Below are positions 10,776 to 22,985 of a DNA stretch of 64,000 nt, piece by piece. Origin of the DNA: Blastomussa wellsi (lineage: Eukaryota > Cnidaria > Anthozoa > Scleractinia > Plerogyridae); NCBI GenBank assembly GCA_947652115.1, contig OX393569.1:11724485-11788484 (forward strand). The letters run 5' to 3'. The translations under genes were made by a program, and so were the position numbers. The notes under the pieces are model-generated. The model saw nothing but the letters and a program-made list of their open reading frames with translations. It had not been told where the DNA came from and did not search any database. Numbering within the stretch: position 1 is the stretch's first letter; every line of letters starts with the position of its first letter.

Positions 10776-13597
10776 TGTTTTAAAAACCCTTTCAAAAGAG
10801 ATATTTTTCCATTTGATCCGTTTATTGTCCTTTGATATGACACTTTGTGTTGAAAATCAGCGATGCAGAAAAACAAAGTATCATGTTACAACATTTCGAA
10901 GAAAACAAAAGTATCATATTGCAAATAAACAAAAGCACCGTGTTACTGCTGTCAAGAAAAGGCTAGGAATCACGTTTGGTGTTGCATTCTGCACTGTCCT
11001 TTGAGTCTCATTTTCAGGTAGAAATAGCTTTGTTAATTAGAATTGGCATTTAGTCGCAACAAGCGGTAGGTGGGTATGTCTTCACCAGATTGCAATGCCG
11101 TGTAGTAATGAGTAGTATTGAAGAAGAGAGTTTGAAAGCATTGATATTTTCTAAAGATTTGTGGTATGGAATCCCTCAAATATTGCTACAGACTTTGTGG
11201 TGGCAAGTGTAATCGCAAAGTAATCAAATTAGACTTTAAGGCGTCACACCCAAGTTAGTGACGTACACCAATCCAATCAGATCTGGGGTTGCATCAAGAA
11301 ACCAGTCAAATTGTAAATCTTGTCCCCAGGGCCTGCTTTTCTTGATGCTGACCAAAAGAAAAGCGGGCTCTGGGGACGAGATTGTCAAATTGTTTGATAA
11401 AAATGGAATGACATGCGCAGTAAAGTGATTGATTAAACTGATTACTGCAGTTTTTACAGATATATTATTCATGGTTGACAGGAAAGTTTCGTTGTGAATG
11501 AATTCGCTAGTCAAACGTATTTTGCGTCAGCAAAAGGCCCAACACTAAACTGGTCATTGAGCATTCGTTTTGGACGAGTAAGTTTTGCTGACCAAAAGAA
11601 AAATACCCAATACGCCCATTTCAGAAACTAAAAAAAATTACTCTCGCACGCATTACGTTCCTATGTTTTGAGATGGTTGCTGTACTTGCTGTTGCAGTCA
11701 ACGTTTCGTGCAGTATCTGCATGTCTCGTAGACAGCTACACAAATAAAGCTGTTTCATGGTGAGGGTAAGGAAATGGAATCCTCGCTTATAAATAAAGCT
11801 ATCATCAGTGACTTAACACAAAATCTGACAAATAGCAAATAATTTGACATATTTTAATTGTGGGGGCTGTTTCATATTCGGCTCAGAGTATGCTTTCTTA
11901 CATTGAACGTAGTCCTGACGTTTAAATAAGAAAGTTACATGTTATTGATTGTTTGCAAGGTACTTGTGTCGCAACTGCCAGAAAATGTGGCGGGAAGAAG
12001 AGAATATCTACTGCCAGGAAATTGGTGAAATGCTGCCAAAAAATTTGGAGGCAATTGATATTGACCTCCAAAATGTATCTTTGATCACCCAGCATTTTAG
12101 GTAGTCTGCCTGAATTACTGGGTATTGCAGGTATTATGGCTCCAGTACAAACAACAGTATGGCTCTTCAGCATATGAGGGAACTGACCAAGAAAAGTAGA
12201 CACATACCCTTGTGGAAAATGTTTTCTGTGACACCAAATGCTCTCACAAAAGGTCTCTGAAAATCACGTTTAATGCTAACACTTCCCTCGCTTTTCAACA
12301 ACAAGACCGAAGAACATCACCGATATGTGTTTGCACATGGTAATCTTATCTAAATAAGGCGACGCCGCCAAGTCACACTCGCCATGAACCCGTCACGCAA
12401 TAGAGAAAAAAATATTCTGAACACCCTACAGGCAGTTAGTAAGGTGGTCCTGGGGATCTCTTGGAAAAGAAATCACAGTTCCCTTACCATCTTTTAAATT
12501 TTTGCTCATTTTCAAGAGCCTGGAAGGCTTGAAGATGACATGGTCTTTACAGGCTTTCATTTTGCAGCAGAGTAGACTTTTATAATGAAGTGACAATTAA
12601 AATTACAGCATAAGTTTCTCACACACAACTGGGAGCTTTGCTACATGAAAGTGGCTTGTTATGATAAAAAACAGTGGCTTCAGAAGCAATAAAATGCCAC
12701 TAGATTCTTAGGAATTAAAGTGTGGGTAGATTACAAATGGTCAGGTGGATGTGAAAAAAAGAAACAACTGACCACCTTACAGATTGCCTGACCTCATACG
12801 GGTTCCCTCTGTGGATTTTGATTAAATATAGAGATGACCATAAACACTATTGCTGCTCACAGATCAAGAAATTTAAGACAAATTACGATTATGAACACTC
12901 TCAGACGGTTTGCAAGTTATTACCTACTATAGAGAAAACAGAATCTTTGCTATGATTTCGTATTGTAAAGTAATACAACTTATAGTCCTTTTATATCGCA
13001 AGCAAAAGCAAATCTTCCTTTCACACCCGTGACGTAGAAACAGAAAGGTAGAAAGGTGGCTGCCAAATGGGTGAAATAGAAAATTTGTGGTAAATTCATT
13101 TTTTGGCAGTAAACTATTGCCGGAAGAAGATTTCTCTTGTGACAAAGGAATCATAGAAATGGTAAAAAATTGGGGTAATTTTCCCGAGAGTGGCCCTTTA
13201 AGATAGTGGTCTGTCCCATTTGAATTGTATCGTCAGGTGAGATAGAACAAACTTTTCTATTACCAGTTAACAAGGGACTGTCGATAGGTTAGAATAGATG
13301 AGCCCGATGAACTTCAAAGTACCAGAGGAGCTAAAAAACATGGGGCCATTTCTCACCAGTCTCTCCCAAATAAGTTTTTTTATTATGGTTCACTCTCCCT
13401 GCTTTGACTTGGGCCACTAGACTCGTGTGCAGACTCTACCTTACTTTCTTGATGATTCAGCAGGAACATTTTGTGCATGATAACATGGTCAATGTAAAGA
13501 TTTTGGCAGAACATAACCAAAAACAGTTAACTCCTGGTCACAATGCCCCTTTAACTTGCACTGTACCTGTCTGGGAACAAGTGCCAGTCTAATGACG
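10776..13597. other. Non-coding stretch
   Basis: I see no gene. It contains a 28-bp-arm inverted repeat at 11316-11383 and a second copy of part of that repeat (GCTGACCAAAAGAAAA) near 11587. The minus-strand frames at 11236-11514, 11922-12203 and 12927-13154 have no recognisable domain and no splice context. Confidence 0.4.
11316..11383. repeat. Short foldback repeat
   Basis: Arms 11316-11343 and 11356-11383 pair over 28 positions with about four mismatches around a 12-base spacer. The arms contain GTCCCCAG and GCTTTTCTT. The spacer plus right arm word GCTGACCAAAAGAAAA recurs near 11587. Confidence 0.6.
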
Positions 13598-13665
13598 AGT
13601 TTGCTAATGTCTCAGCAGGTAGATTCGCCAACATCTCAGGCCAGTTTGCTAACATCCTCTAGGTC
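13598..13665 (+). repeat. Minisatellite of about 23 bp interrupted by the BEL element
   Basis: Three units of 23, 22 and 23 bases begin AGTTTGCTAATG, AGATTCGCCAAC and AGTTTGCTAACA. The BEL element is inserted at the end of the third unit, and the next partial unit (GGTTTGCTAACG) follows the element at 20671. Confidence 0.6.
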
Positions 13666-13915
13666 TGTTCTGATCCTTTGGACCCTGATCCATAAGTTTA
13701 CTCACCGTAACAAACGAGACGTAAATCCTTCATCAGTCTGTGTAACCAGATTTATTCGAAGAAAATTTTCGCGGTGAAACGAGAAAGGGTTTTCACCAGC
13801 GAGCATGACAATACAATGACATTCCCAAAATCACATGGAAAATCAATACCATAATACCTTGCTACAATGCTAAACTATGTGGTAATGCTAGACGCGTGAC
13901 ATGCGTGACAGAACA
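13666..13915 (-). repeat. 3' LTR of the BEL/Pao element
   Basis: It starts TGTTCTG and ends CAGAACA on the + strand. It is 250 bp, 9 bp longer than its partner because GACATGCGT/GACA is a local duplication near 13897-13909. The polypurine tract lies just outside at 13916-13928 in complement. Confidence 0.9.
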
Positions 13916-14053
13916 CTCCCCGTCTGGTATAAGAAAATGCCACTACAATATCTAAACAAAACAGTAACGTCCTAGATTAAAATGTTCAGTGATGTCCTAA
14001 TTTCCAGCACAAAGCTGTGAAAGTTCACTTTTCTCTAAGAAAACTTAGACAGT

Positions 14054-15643
14054 TCATCCAAGTGGGGTTTTCATCTCCTCAAAATCTTTCTCGCTCCTAA
14101 GTAGGATAACCTCAGTGACGGGCCTGGTGTAACTCTTTCTGGAGCCGTCTTTCGCTGTCACCAGGTCAACCTTGCGTACTTTACTGTCTGCGGAAGCATA
14201 AGCCTTGGTTATCCGGGCAAGAGGCCAGTAGTTTCTAGGTGACTCTTTAAAATGAAGGAGGACCAAATCTCTTTCTTCTAGGTTCCTAGTTTCGTTTTTC
14301 CACTTCCTTCTTGGCTGGAGTGTCGGCAGGTATTCTTTTCGCCAACGGGTCCAGGACATATTGGCCAAGTACTGGACCTGCCTCCACTGCTTGCTGTACA
14401 GGTCTGTGCTGCTGAAATTCCCAGGCATGGATTTCAAGGCTCTGGACTTCTGTGTTAGCAAAGTGGCTGGGGTGAGAATCTCTGGCATTTCTGGATCGGA
14501 AGGCACGGGGACCAGGGATCTGGCGTTCACTATAGCGGTTACTTCTGCCATGAGTGTTGTGAGGACTTCATGAGTGAGGCGTATGGGTCCGAGATCAGCA
14601 AGAATGGAGTCCAAGATCCTTCTGGTCACCCCTATCATTCGTTACCAAACTCCACCAACGTGGGAGGCATGAGGAGCATTGAAGATCCAATTGCAGCCTT
14701 CAGTTGCTAGGTAGGACTGAATGGCTTTGTCATCCATCTCTTTAAGGCAAGATTGGAGCTTGTTTCGTGCGCCCACAAAATTGGTACCACAGTCTGAGCG
14801 AAGCTGTACTGCTGGTCCTCGCAAGGCCAGGAATCTGCGCAAGGCATTGATGAAACATGAGGTGTCCATAGACTCTATTACTTCGATATGGATAGCCCAG
14901 GTGAAAAGTACAGCCCAACGTTTTCTGTTGGCAATTCCTCCTCTTGTCTGGCGAGCACTGATGAGCCAGGATCCAAAGACGTCAAGACCAACGTAGCTGA
15001 ATGGAGGTGCGGGAGTAAGTCAATCAATGGGAAGATCGGCCATCTTTTGTGTCTGCTGCCAACCTTTCAGCTTCTTGCACTTAATGCAGTTGTTAATGGT
15101 GCTGTTCACGGCTCGCTTGCCTCCATCTATCCAGAACCCACTGCTTCGGATCAGGCCAAGTGTGAAATGTCGCCCCTGATGCTGTACTTTTTCGTGATAA
15201 TGCTTTATTAGAAGACTTGTGACGTGATGTAAACTCGGCAGTATCAAGGGGTGGCTCTCCTCATAGCTCAGACTTGCTTTCTCTAGTCGGCCACCAACTC
15301 TGACGAGTCCATCATTATCAACCATTGGGCTCAGTTTGAGAAGAGGGCTTGTCTTAGGCAACCCATCAGAGTTGTTGAGACTGCTGATTTCCTGTTCATA
15401 AGCTTCATGCTGAACATTCTGTATGATCAACAACTTTGCTCTGTTTAGAAGACAAGCATGTGGTGTCAGCTTTATACTTTCTGTGGTACCAGACTTCTCA
15501 AGGGCCTTTTGACGATGTGACTGGATAAAGGGGAGAAGTCTTCCAATCGCCCTCACAAGAGTTGTCCACTGCGAAAACCTAGAGAAGCGGCTGGTCCCGA
15601 GAGGTTTGTTAGGCAGAATTTGAGTTACCAGGGCTTGTAACAC
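14054..15643 (-). pseudogene. pol: BEL/Pao integrase, catalytic Glu replaced by stop
   Basis: Three minus-strand segments (15643-15020, 14869-14642, 14638-14054) are collinear and separated by stops. The first ends with the zinc-binding part (HYHEKVQHQGRH and CIKCKKLKG). The core supplies the first catalytic Asp (YVGLDVFGSW, near 14985) and the second (RSDCGTNFVG). The expected catalytic Glu in the GGVW-x-RMIGVTRR motif is a TAA codon at 14642-14644. The C-terminal part ends KTPLG at 14054. Strand transfer by this copy is impossible. Confidence 0.85.
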
Positions 15644-15720
15644 TGGGCGGACTTACGGGTCATCTTCTGCAGTCTCTGAGGCTTGGTTGGCAGTCGTGTT
15701 GACAGATGCTTCCTGGTGGG

Positions 15721-18314
15721 TCAATAGTGCCACATACTGCCACTCAGGTTCTGGGCATCTACTGAGCGCGTGGCTAGATCAGCTGGATTCCGGTGGGAGG
15801 GTACATAATACCATTGTTCAGGAGATGAGGATTTTCTAATACGCTCCACTCGATTGCTGACATAAACATAAAAGCGTCGCGTCTCATTGGTAATGTAGCC
15901 AAGGACTACACTACTATCAGAGTAGTAGGAGACTGTATCAGGCTTTATGTCCAACTCTCGGTTGATGAGCTCTGTGATTTCGATGCCAAGTGCGGCCGCA
16001 CACAGCTCGAGACGAAGGATGGTTTAGCATGAGATGGGGCCAGCTTCGCCTTGCCAAAGACGAAAGACACTTGGATGCTTCCATCGTGTTGGACAGTTCT
16101 GAGGTATGAGACTGCTCCAATGGCGTTATTGGACGCGTCGCAGAAGGTAGGTAGCTCCCGTCTTTTGACTCCTGGAGATAAAGCCACTGTGTAGCAGCGA
16201 GGGACCCTCAGAAGCGTTAGAGCTTGCAAAGCCTTGCACCATGCTTCCCAGGCCAGCCTTTGCTCTTCCGGCAACGGTTCATCCCAGCTTTCTGGCTGAA
16301 GGTTGCTGAAATTGGCCATCATGGATCGAAGGAGGAGCTTCCCTCTAACAATAACTGGAGCTGCAAGTCCCAGTGAATCATACAGACTATTGAGGATGGA
16401 GAGCACACCTCGTCTTGTAAATGGCCTCTTCTCCAGAGAAACTTTGAAGGTGAATGCATCTGCTGATATGTCCCATAGCACCCCTAATGCACGCTGAATT
16501 GGCACAGTATCCAGTGAGAAGTCTAGGTCGCGGAGGTCAGAGACTTGATCTTCTCTTGGAAAGGCATGAGTCACTTCTGGATGACTGGATGCTATCTTAT
16601 GTAGTCGGAGATTTGCTGTGGCTAACATGGCTCTTGTGCGAGTTAACAGGTCAATGGCTTCAGCTGGTTTGGGCACAGACTTCAGCCCGTCATCGACATA
16701 GAAATTGTTGTACACAAAGTCTTTCGCATCTGAACCAAATTCTTGCTCTCCAACTTCAGCTGTTTTTCTAAGGCAGAAGGTGGCTACTGCTGGTGAGGAG
16801 GTGTTTCCAAAGACATGAACCTTCATGCAGTACTCAGTTAGCTCTCTGTTTGGATCGTTATCCATGTACCAGAAGAATCGCAGCAGGTCCCTGTGTTGTT
16901 CTTGAACTAGGAAGGAGTGGAACATTTGTTCAATGTCCGCCACAAAGGCCACAGTGTCTTGGCGGAATCGTAACAGGATGCCTAGTAGGTTGTTTGTGAG
17001 GTCAGGTCCTGAGAGCAAGACCTTGTTCAGGGACGTTCCTTTGGTTTCTGCTGCAGAATCAAAAACCACACGAATTTTATCTGGTTTTTGGGGGTGGTAC
17101 ACACCAAAGTGGGGAAGATACCAGCGTGGGGTAGAAGGGCTTAATTCTGTTTTTGGTACAGGTTCCGCATGACCTCTTTCGAGCAATTTCTGCATGAAGT
17201 CGAAGTAGTGCTGTTTCAGTGTCCGTCTAGTTGACTTCAGGCGCTTGACTGCATCTTCTCGATTGTCAGGAAGACTGTTAAATTTCTTACGGACAGGTAA
17301 GGGCGCCTCCCAGCTACCAGATTCGTTCCTGGCTAATGAACTGTTCATGATTTGAATGAACTTCCGATCCTCCACTGACATTCCTGGTCTGTTGTCATTC
17401 TTAGTGCATGCAAAGATATTGTCTCCCAGTCCATCTTCAAAGCTCCCTTTGAAGAAAGTTCCTTTCTTTTTACTAGTTTCCAAATAAGTTGTGGAGTCTG
17501 CATGTGAACCATGTTTAACATAAAGCCGGTTGCTGCAGGGTACCAGAAAGGAGGGTCGACCATTATCAAGAACTTGTGTCCTGTAAGACGAGATCTCAGT
17601 GGGTTTATGAGCGCCATCCATACAGGCGTTTCCTAACACCACCCATCCCAGGTCGAGGTGTTGAGCCCATGGTGCATTCCTGGGTCCGTTTCGCGACTCA
17701 TGAATTTTATGGAGGGGCGGTGCATCTCTTCCGACAAGCAGGAAAATTTCAGCTTCTGGGTCTAGCTCAGGGATCTTCTCAGCGATAGCTTTCAGATCGG
17801 GGTAGGCTCTGGCCACTGCGGGAGTTGGAATTTCTTCTCTATTGTCTGGAATAGCATTACATTCAGTGAGGATGGGCAGCATGTGACTCTGCGTGCCATC
17901 AAAGGATTCAATAACAAGGTTGTGGGCGCGTCTTCCCATGGCCTGTCTTGTCCCTGAGCACGTTTTCAGCATGTAAGGTGTTGCCTTCCCACCCAGGTTC
18001 AGCAGATCAAACAGTTTTGGCTTGGCGAGTGAACAGTTGCTTTGATCATCGATGACCACATATGCCTTAATTTTGTTCTCAGGTTGACTGTTTGCGTAGA
18101 TGCTCACAAGACATATCTTTGCACAAGTCTTGCCTCCCATTGTGTTTCCACACACCTTTGTGCAGCTAGATGTCACTGCAGGCTCCCCGCCATACTGGTG
18201 GGCATCTTTCAGCCCTACTCCTTCTGCTGCTGGTTTGCTGGGGGGTCCCACGTGTAATGCTGTAACATGTTTATCACTGTGACACTGTGACAGCATTTGA
18301 CTTGGGTTGCACAA
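15721..18314 (-). pseudogene. pol: BEL/Pao protease, reverse transcriptase and RNase H
   Basis: A 789-codon frame (18314-15945) starts in the gag/pol linker. It then shows a retropepsin-like site (YVVIDDQSNCS, about 18040-18065), an RT with PHFGVYHPQKPDKIRVVFD, FVADIEQMFHSF and the catalytic YVDDGL at about 16685-16705, and the start of RNase H (TFCDASNNAIGAVS near 16125). A frameshift near 16015 moves RNase H into the frame 15954-15721 (SYYSDSSVVLGYI, HRNPADLATR). Apart from that shift, the catalytic motifs I can see look normal, so decay is concentrated in gag and integrase. Confidence 0.9.
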
Positions 18315-20196
18315 TCCTTTGCTAGGTGATTAGTTGTGGCAAGGCAATGAAAGCAGATTCGGTGTTGGCTAAGCAAATTCTTCCTTTAAGTGAGGGGCAT
18401 GGCCCTGAAGGCACGGCATTTGCTAAGCGGATGCGATAATTTGTGAATGACGCACCATCTTGCAGGGTCCCGGGTAGTTGAACTCTTGAGTGCAGGGTCT
18501 GTGATGTCAGTCCTAAATGCTGTGAAGCCTTGTCCAAAGGGTGGGTTGACAGGAAATTTCTCCAAGTGGCTCTCCAAGTGGCTCTCCATGGATAAGAATG
18601 GATCATTCCATTCTTGTGCAATCTCTTGAATGAAAGAGGCAAACTCCCTAAAAGGGGCGTAGTCAACACCATGCTGTGATTTGAAACGGTAAGCGTGCCT
18701 TTACCACCTTCCTTGGAGTTCTTCCGGTAGCTTGACGAGCACTGGTTTCAGGAAGGCAGGTTCATCAAGGATTTTGAGGCCTGCAAGGCCACCATCATCT
18801 TTTGTGCGATGCAACTCTAACAGTAAGTCCCCCAATTTATGCAGACCTTTGTTGTCCTTTGATGCCAACACAGGGAACATTGTGAGTTTGTTCAAATGCA
18901 CATAACTGCGGTCGAGCCAAAACATTCGCCCAAGTTTTTCCAGGATTCTCGTACCCCCGCAGTCAGATTCTCTATGTAAGCATTGCGTAGTGGTTGCACA
19001 AGTCTTTTGGACTCACCAGTGGTGTACTCCAACATTAGGGCTAACTCCTCACTTGCAGTGATGTTTACATCATTTGTCATATTCTTGAAAGCTGCCTTCC
19101 AAGTATTGAAGTTTTCCGGACGATCGTCAAATTTTTCTATTTTATTGGCAATAAGCTCCCTTCGAGCCATAAACTGAATAAAACATTCCATGCGGTCAGC
19201 TGGATTGGAGAATTGGGCGGTTTGGCTATGGGTTGAGGGCAATGCTCCTGGGTTCAGCTCCTTTAGAGGATCTTGCTTTTCCTTCTTGACAGACTTGGCC
19301 AGGAAACCAGGGACGGTGAAGCGTGGTGTATCAAGTTCTTGGCGTCGCGGCTTTTCCTCCTTAACCAAGTTAGCCGTGAAACCAGGGGCGGTGAATCGCA
19401 GTGCGTTAGGTTCTTGACCACGAGGACTAGATTCCCCCAGTTGGCTGTTGATAAATTCTTCAACATGCTTACAGGGTTCTCCAACGGGTAGATCTGGTAG
19501 CTGATACTCATTACCGAACCCGAGCTCCTCATCAATGGCCATGGCTCGCGCCACCGCTGCAGCAGCCTCTTGTTCGACACGTAAGGATTCAAGGCGCGCT
19601 TGCTCTTCCCGTTTTCTCCTCGCAAAGGCCAGTTCGTCTTCTCATCTTTTCTTCTCTTCAAGTTCAAGTGCCATCGCAGATTTAGACTGAAGTTCGTTAA
19701 TTTTCCTCTGCATTTCGGCCTTTTTCAATGCTGCGGTCGCCTCGCCTCTCACATGGGCTCGTAGCGCACTAGATGAAATCGACGCCTTTGAAGCACGTGA
19801 CCCAGAACAAGCTGACCCTAATTCTTGTAGAAGATCATTTTTGCGATCTATTCCTTCCTTTATCGCCGCTTGAACGATTTGTTTTCGAGTCCTCATGATT
19901 TCCTCCAGCGTTTGTCGTTCCTGACGTTGTTCGGGCGAGCTGGCGTATGCCGTGAAGTCCATCAAAGAGACCCAAACGAGCTGATATTCGTTGAACGCCG
20001 AGCGTAAATCTCCTACTGCTTTACAAAGAGCAGACAGAGTCCGGACTTCCCTGGAGCTTAGAAATCGTTTGGGCAGTTTCTTGCCATAACCTTTCGAGCT
20101 TCGACATATCTGTCTGAAGTCTGTTGGCGATCATTTTCACGCTGGGTTTCGAAACTCGTTTCGGCCGCGTGGAATCCTCCTTTTGCTAGATGCCAT
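18315..20196 (-). pseudogene. gag: BEL/Pao Gag, broken
   Basis: Collinear minus-strand pieces encode a charged coiled-coil N-terminal part (near 19965-19560), a segment typical of this family's Gag (FIQFMARRELIANKIEKFDD, about 19176-19117), and a linker before pol. An in-frame TGA sits near 19645, and frame changes occur near 18920 and 18690. A potential start ATG lies at 20196 but its frame stops after 19 codons, a further indel. The product would be the particle-forming protein of the element. Confidence 0.7.
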
Positions 20197-20424
20197 CTTG
20201 AATCACATTGTTTACGAATGGAAGTGTGCCGATTTCGGCTGGCTGAGTAGTTTTCCTCGAGGTTTCAAGGTCTGCTTCGAATGAAATATTAAAGGCACTT
20301 GTCAGAATGTCAGTTGCACTGGGAATTTCGTCTTCTATTTGTGGCTTGAGGTCCATATCCATGAGGTTCACATTATCATGATTATCATGGCCTTCGTCGG
20401 CTGGCGAGAAGTCTCTCGTTTCAC

Positions 20425-20665
20425 TGTTCTGATCCTTTGGACCCTGATCCATAAGTTTGCTCACCATAACAAACGAGACGTAAATCCTTCATCAGTAAGT
20501 GTAACCAGATTTATTCGAAGTAAATTTTCGTGGTGAAACGAGAAAGGGTTTTCACCAGCGAGCACGACAATACAATGACAATCCCAAAATCACATGGAAA
20601 ATCAATACCATAATACCTTGCTACAATGCTAAACTATGTGGTAACGCTAGACGCGTGACAGAACA
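20425..20665 (-). repeat. 5' LTR of the BEL/Pao element
   Basis: 241 bp, TGTTCTG…CAGAACA, about 96% identical to the partner LTR over aligned positions by eye. It is followed on the + strand by the second AGGTC target-site copy. Read on the minus strand, the sequence after the LTR is GTGAAACGAGAGAC, with no canonical TGG primer-binding start that I recognise. Confidence 0.9.
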
Positions 20666-20670
20666 AGGTC

Positions 20671-22113
20671 GGTTTGCTAACGTTAAAAATTTTACTGTTG
20701 GATGGTGACTATTAGCTAGTTCTATGAACAAGCCAATGTCTTCTCTGCCTATAGTCCATAGAGAGAACATGTCATCAATTTATATTTTTCAGACTAAAGG
20801 AATCTTTGAGCTGAGGCTAATGATTTGTTTCAACCTTGGCCATGAAAATATTGGCAAAGGCGACTGCCATTTTTGGGCCCATAGATAGGAAAGAGTTTTC
20901 CTTTAGGTTAAGATGAATCACTTCTCTAATGTAGTGGTAGGTATGGGAGGGGTTTTTTGTGGAATGTGAAAAGATCACAACATTACATTTTTGTGAGGCT
21001 GCAAAAGATCTTAGAGAAAAAAAACCTAACCAAGTCCTAAAGAGCTAGCAAACAGGATGACATAAAGATACTATTAAACAGCTCTAAAAATGGCATAAAT
21101 TTAAATCTTCAACTGCACTCAGTGAAGGCTAACATTCATTTAGCTACTAACAAAAGTCAACAACAACAACAATTTTATTTTGTTTGATATAAAGAATATA
21201 ATACAACAAAAATGAATAAACTTAAATAAGCAAAAGCTACTCAATAGTAAAACTAAACGAGCTGAGTAGCTAAAAATAAATTATTATGCTTCAAATGGGT
21301 TAAAGGAAGAAAACAGAAAATAAACAATTTGTAACAGTTGTCAGATCAAAATGTGTGCATAGGGTAATTAGGAGCAATAGGAACTTAAGAACAATTCTAA
21401 GCTAGCCTTAGGCATAAGAATTGTTTGGTCATGGTTTGCTTAAATGAGCACTTTTAAACTTTTTATCTCTTCATCCAAGTTGTTCCAGATAGCAGGACCA
21501 GAGAAATGTAAACTGAACGTACCATGATTAGTTCTATCATGATCATGTTTAGCCTGCCGCTTTCTTTATTACACATCATACTTCTACCAGAATGAGGCTA
21601 GACGGATGTAGTATTTTGGCTCCCTGGGCATATAATCATGCACATAAAATATTGTTTTAAACTGATCAATTAATTATATAATCAATTATAGCAAACGTTA
21701 CTGACTTAACGTAACATGGCTAGAAAGTACATTTTACTAAGATAGCTATTATATTACAAAAATTCACCCGTCTGAGCATTTAAAACAACTGTAAAATCAA
21801 ACAGCTATATACATGTCTTATTGGAAAACTTTTAAATACCTGAAATTATGTTCGGTTGTCAGTACCCCTGATCTCCCTTTCAATGTTGGAAAATGGTAAA
21901 CACACTACCGGTACTTATTCATGATAGATGTTTTTTGTCAACGTTGCTTATGGGTGGAGAAGAGCAAAATGTGTGTACTTATTTTAACACTTGTGATTAT
22001 GGTTGTAGATGAACTATTGTTTGCAGAACCAGAGGTTCACTGTATGCATCCCTGAGAATACTGGTATTGTTAAATGCAATAGTGCTCATCTTTAGTGAAC
22101 TTTCTGTTGGCAG
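20671..22113. other. HBS1L: Intron or intergenic sequence upstream of the HBS1L exon
   Basis: Apart from the LINE tail at 21160-21620 I see no coding sequence here, and no earlier HBS1L exon. A polypyrimidine-rich stretch leads into the acceptor at 22112-22113. Confidence 0.4.
21160..21620 (-). pseudogene. LINE 3' fragment (RT C-terminus)
   Basis: A minus-strand frame near 21530-21440 reads LHFSGPAIWNNLDEEIKSLK followed by a stop, the usual last stretch of an L2/CR1-type RT protein. The 3' end at about 21160-21180 on the + strand is a CAACAACAACAA run, i.e. a (TTG)n tail on the LINE strand. The 5' part is missing. Confidence 0.6.
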
Positions 22114-22214
22114 GTATTGTTTCACTATAAAACATTCAACGAACCTGCTACTGTCAAGAGGCTTTGTAGTGTTTTACACAAGAGCACAGGAGAAGTTCTG
22201 CAAAAGAACCCCAG
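22114..22214 (+). CDS. HBS1L: HBS1-like translational GTPase, penultimate coding exon
   Basis: The exon lies between a TTGGCAG acceptor and an AG|GTACAC donor. It encodes [17 protein letters not shown] then [16 protein letters not shown], the start of the C-terminal beta-barrel (domain III) of HBS1, an EF-1alpha/eRF3-type GTPase. HBS1 with Pelota (Dom34) binds stalled 80S ribosomes in the cytoplasm and starts No-Go or non-stop mRNA decay. The exon ends in phase 2 (AG), and the next exon starts with A to complete an Arg codon, after which CLTKNSNA follows in frame. The fit to HBS1 family tails on both sides of the junction is my main evidence. The GTPase exons were not found and must lie further 5', perhaps outside the window. 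Confidence 0.85.
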
Positions 22215-22727
22215 GTACACTGAAACAACTTTTTTGACTCATTGTCAAAGTGCGTATGAAGATAATTGTGTTGCTTATTATGCCTTTCTTCTGAAATAGT
22301 GGTAGAAATTTTGATGGAACAAAAATGAAATATTTGGGTTTTTGCTTCTTGTTGTGGCTTGTAGACTACAAGAGTGGGTCCAGCTTGCAGGGAATGGGAA
22401 GTTATGAAAAAAGTGTATGACGACAAACAGTGCAATCCAGATTCATTGAACCTTGTAGGTAAAAAGAATTAAAATTGGTTTCAAATCTCAGGAATTTGAG
22501 ACATCTGGGTTAAAATTGCAGCATTTGACCGGATGAAGAAAATGCTCATTAAGTAGTTGGGACATTTGGAGAAATCAAGCTATAAACTAATGAATATTCT
22601 TATAGAATTCATCTTACATGCACGTAAAAGTTATAAGAATAATTTTGTAAAGCACATGAAATGATTCATACTTCTCAAGTTCTTAGCTTTTAAACTACTC
22701 AATATCCACATTATTTTGCCTTTCTCT

Positions 22728-22985
22728 AAGGGCCTGAGCCAAACGAGAGCAAGAGTTGATTAGATTTGACTCTCTCTCTCTCTCCCCCTCTCTCTCTCTC
22801 TCATGAAAGTTGTCATCAAATCACACTGACCATAATCAAAACGAACAAAAACTCTCATGAAAAATTTCAGCATGTTCAAACTCACTGAGAGCACACAAGA
22901 GTGAATGGGAGTGCATGAGAGTTCCAGGCCAAACAGGAGAAAAAGTTTGAATTCTCATTGACTCTCATCTTTGTTTGGCCTAGAC
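22728..22985. repeat. Small repeat with CT microsatellite
   Basis: GGGCCTGAGCCAAACGAGAG at the left and CTCTCATCTTTGTTTGGCC at the right are imperfect inverted ends. A pure CT/CCCCCT tract lies at 22770-22802. It looks like a small non-autonomous element directly abutting the TTAA-bounded MITE. Confidence 0.35.

Larger units (their letters stand above)
13666..20665 (-). mobile_element. Complete but inactive BEL/Pao LTR retrotransposon
   Basis: Two LTRs in the same orientation (13666-13915 and 20425-20665) bound about 7 kb. The 5-bp sequence AGGTC directly precedes the left LTR (13661-13665) and follows the right one (20666-20670), an exact target-site duplication. On the minus strand the order is 5' LTR, leader, gag, protease, RT, RNase H, integrase, a purine run (GACGGGGAGTG), 3' LTR. 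That order, the aspartyl-protease/YVDD combination and the Pao-type integrase place it in BEL/Pao. Several stops and frameshifts inactivate it. By my reading the LTRs differ by about nine substitutions and one 9-bp duplication. Confidence 0.9.

Noticed and set aside
22375..22464. Possible HBS1L exon after the one at 22114 (open frame TTRVGPACREWEVMKK with AG and GT borders).
   Set aside because: The upstream exon ends in phase 2 and joins perfectly to 55915, which continues the HBS1 protein. This stretch has no HBS1 similarity, and joining at the better acceptor gives a stop.
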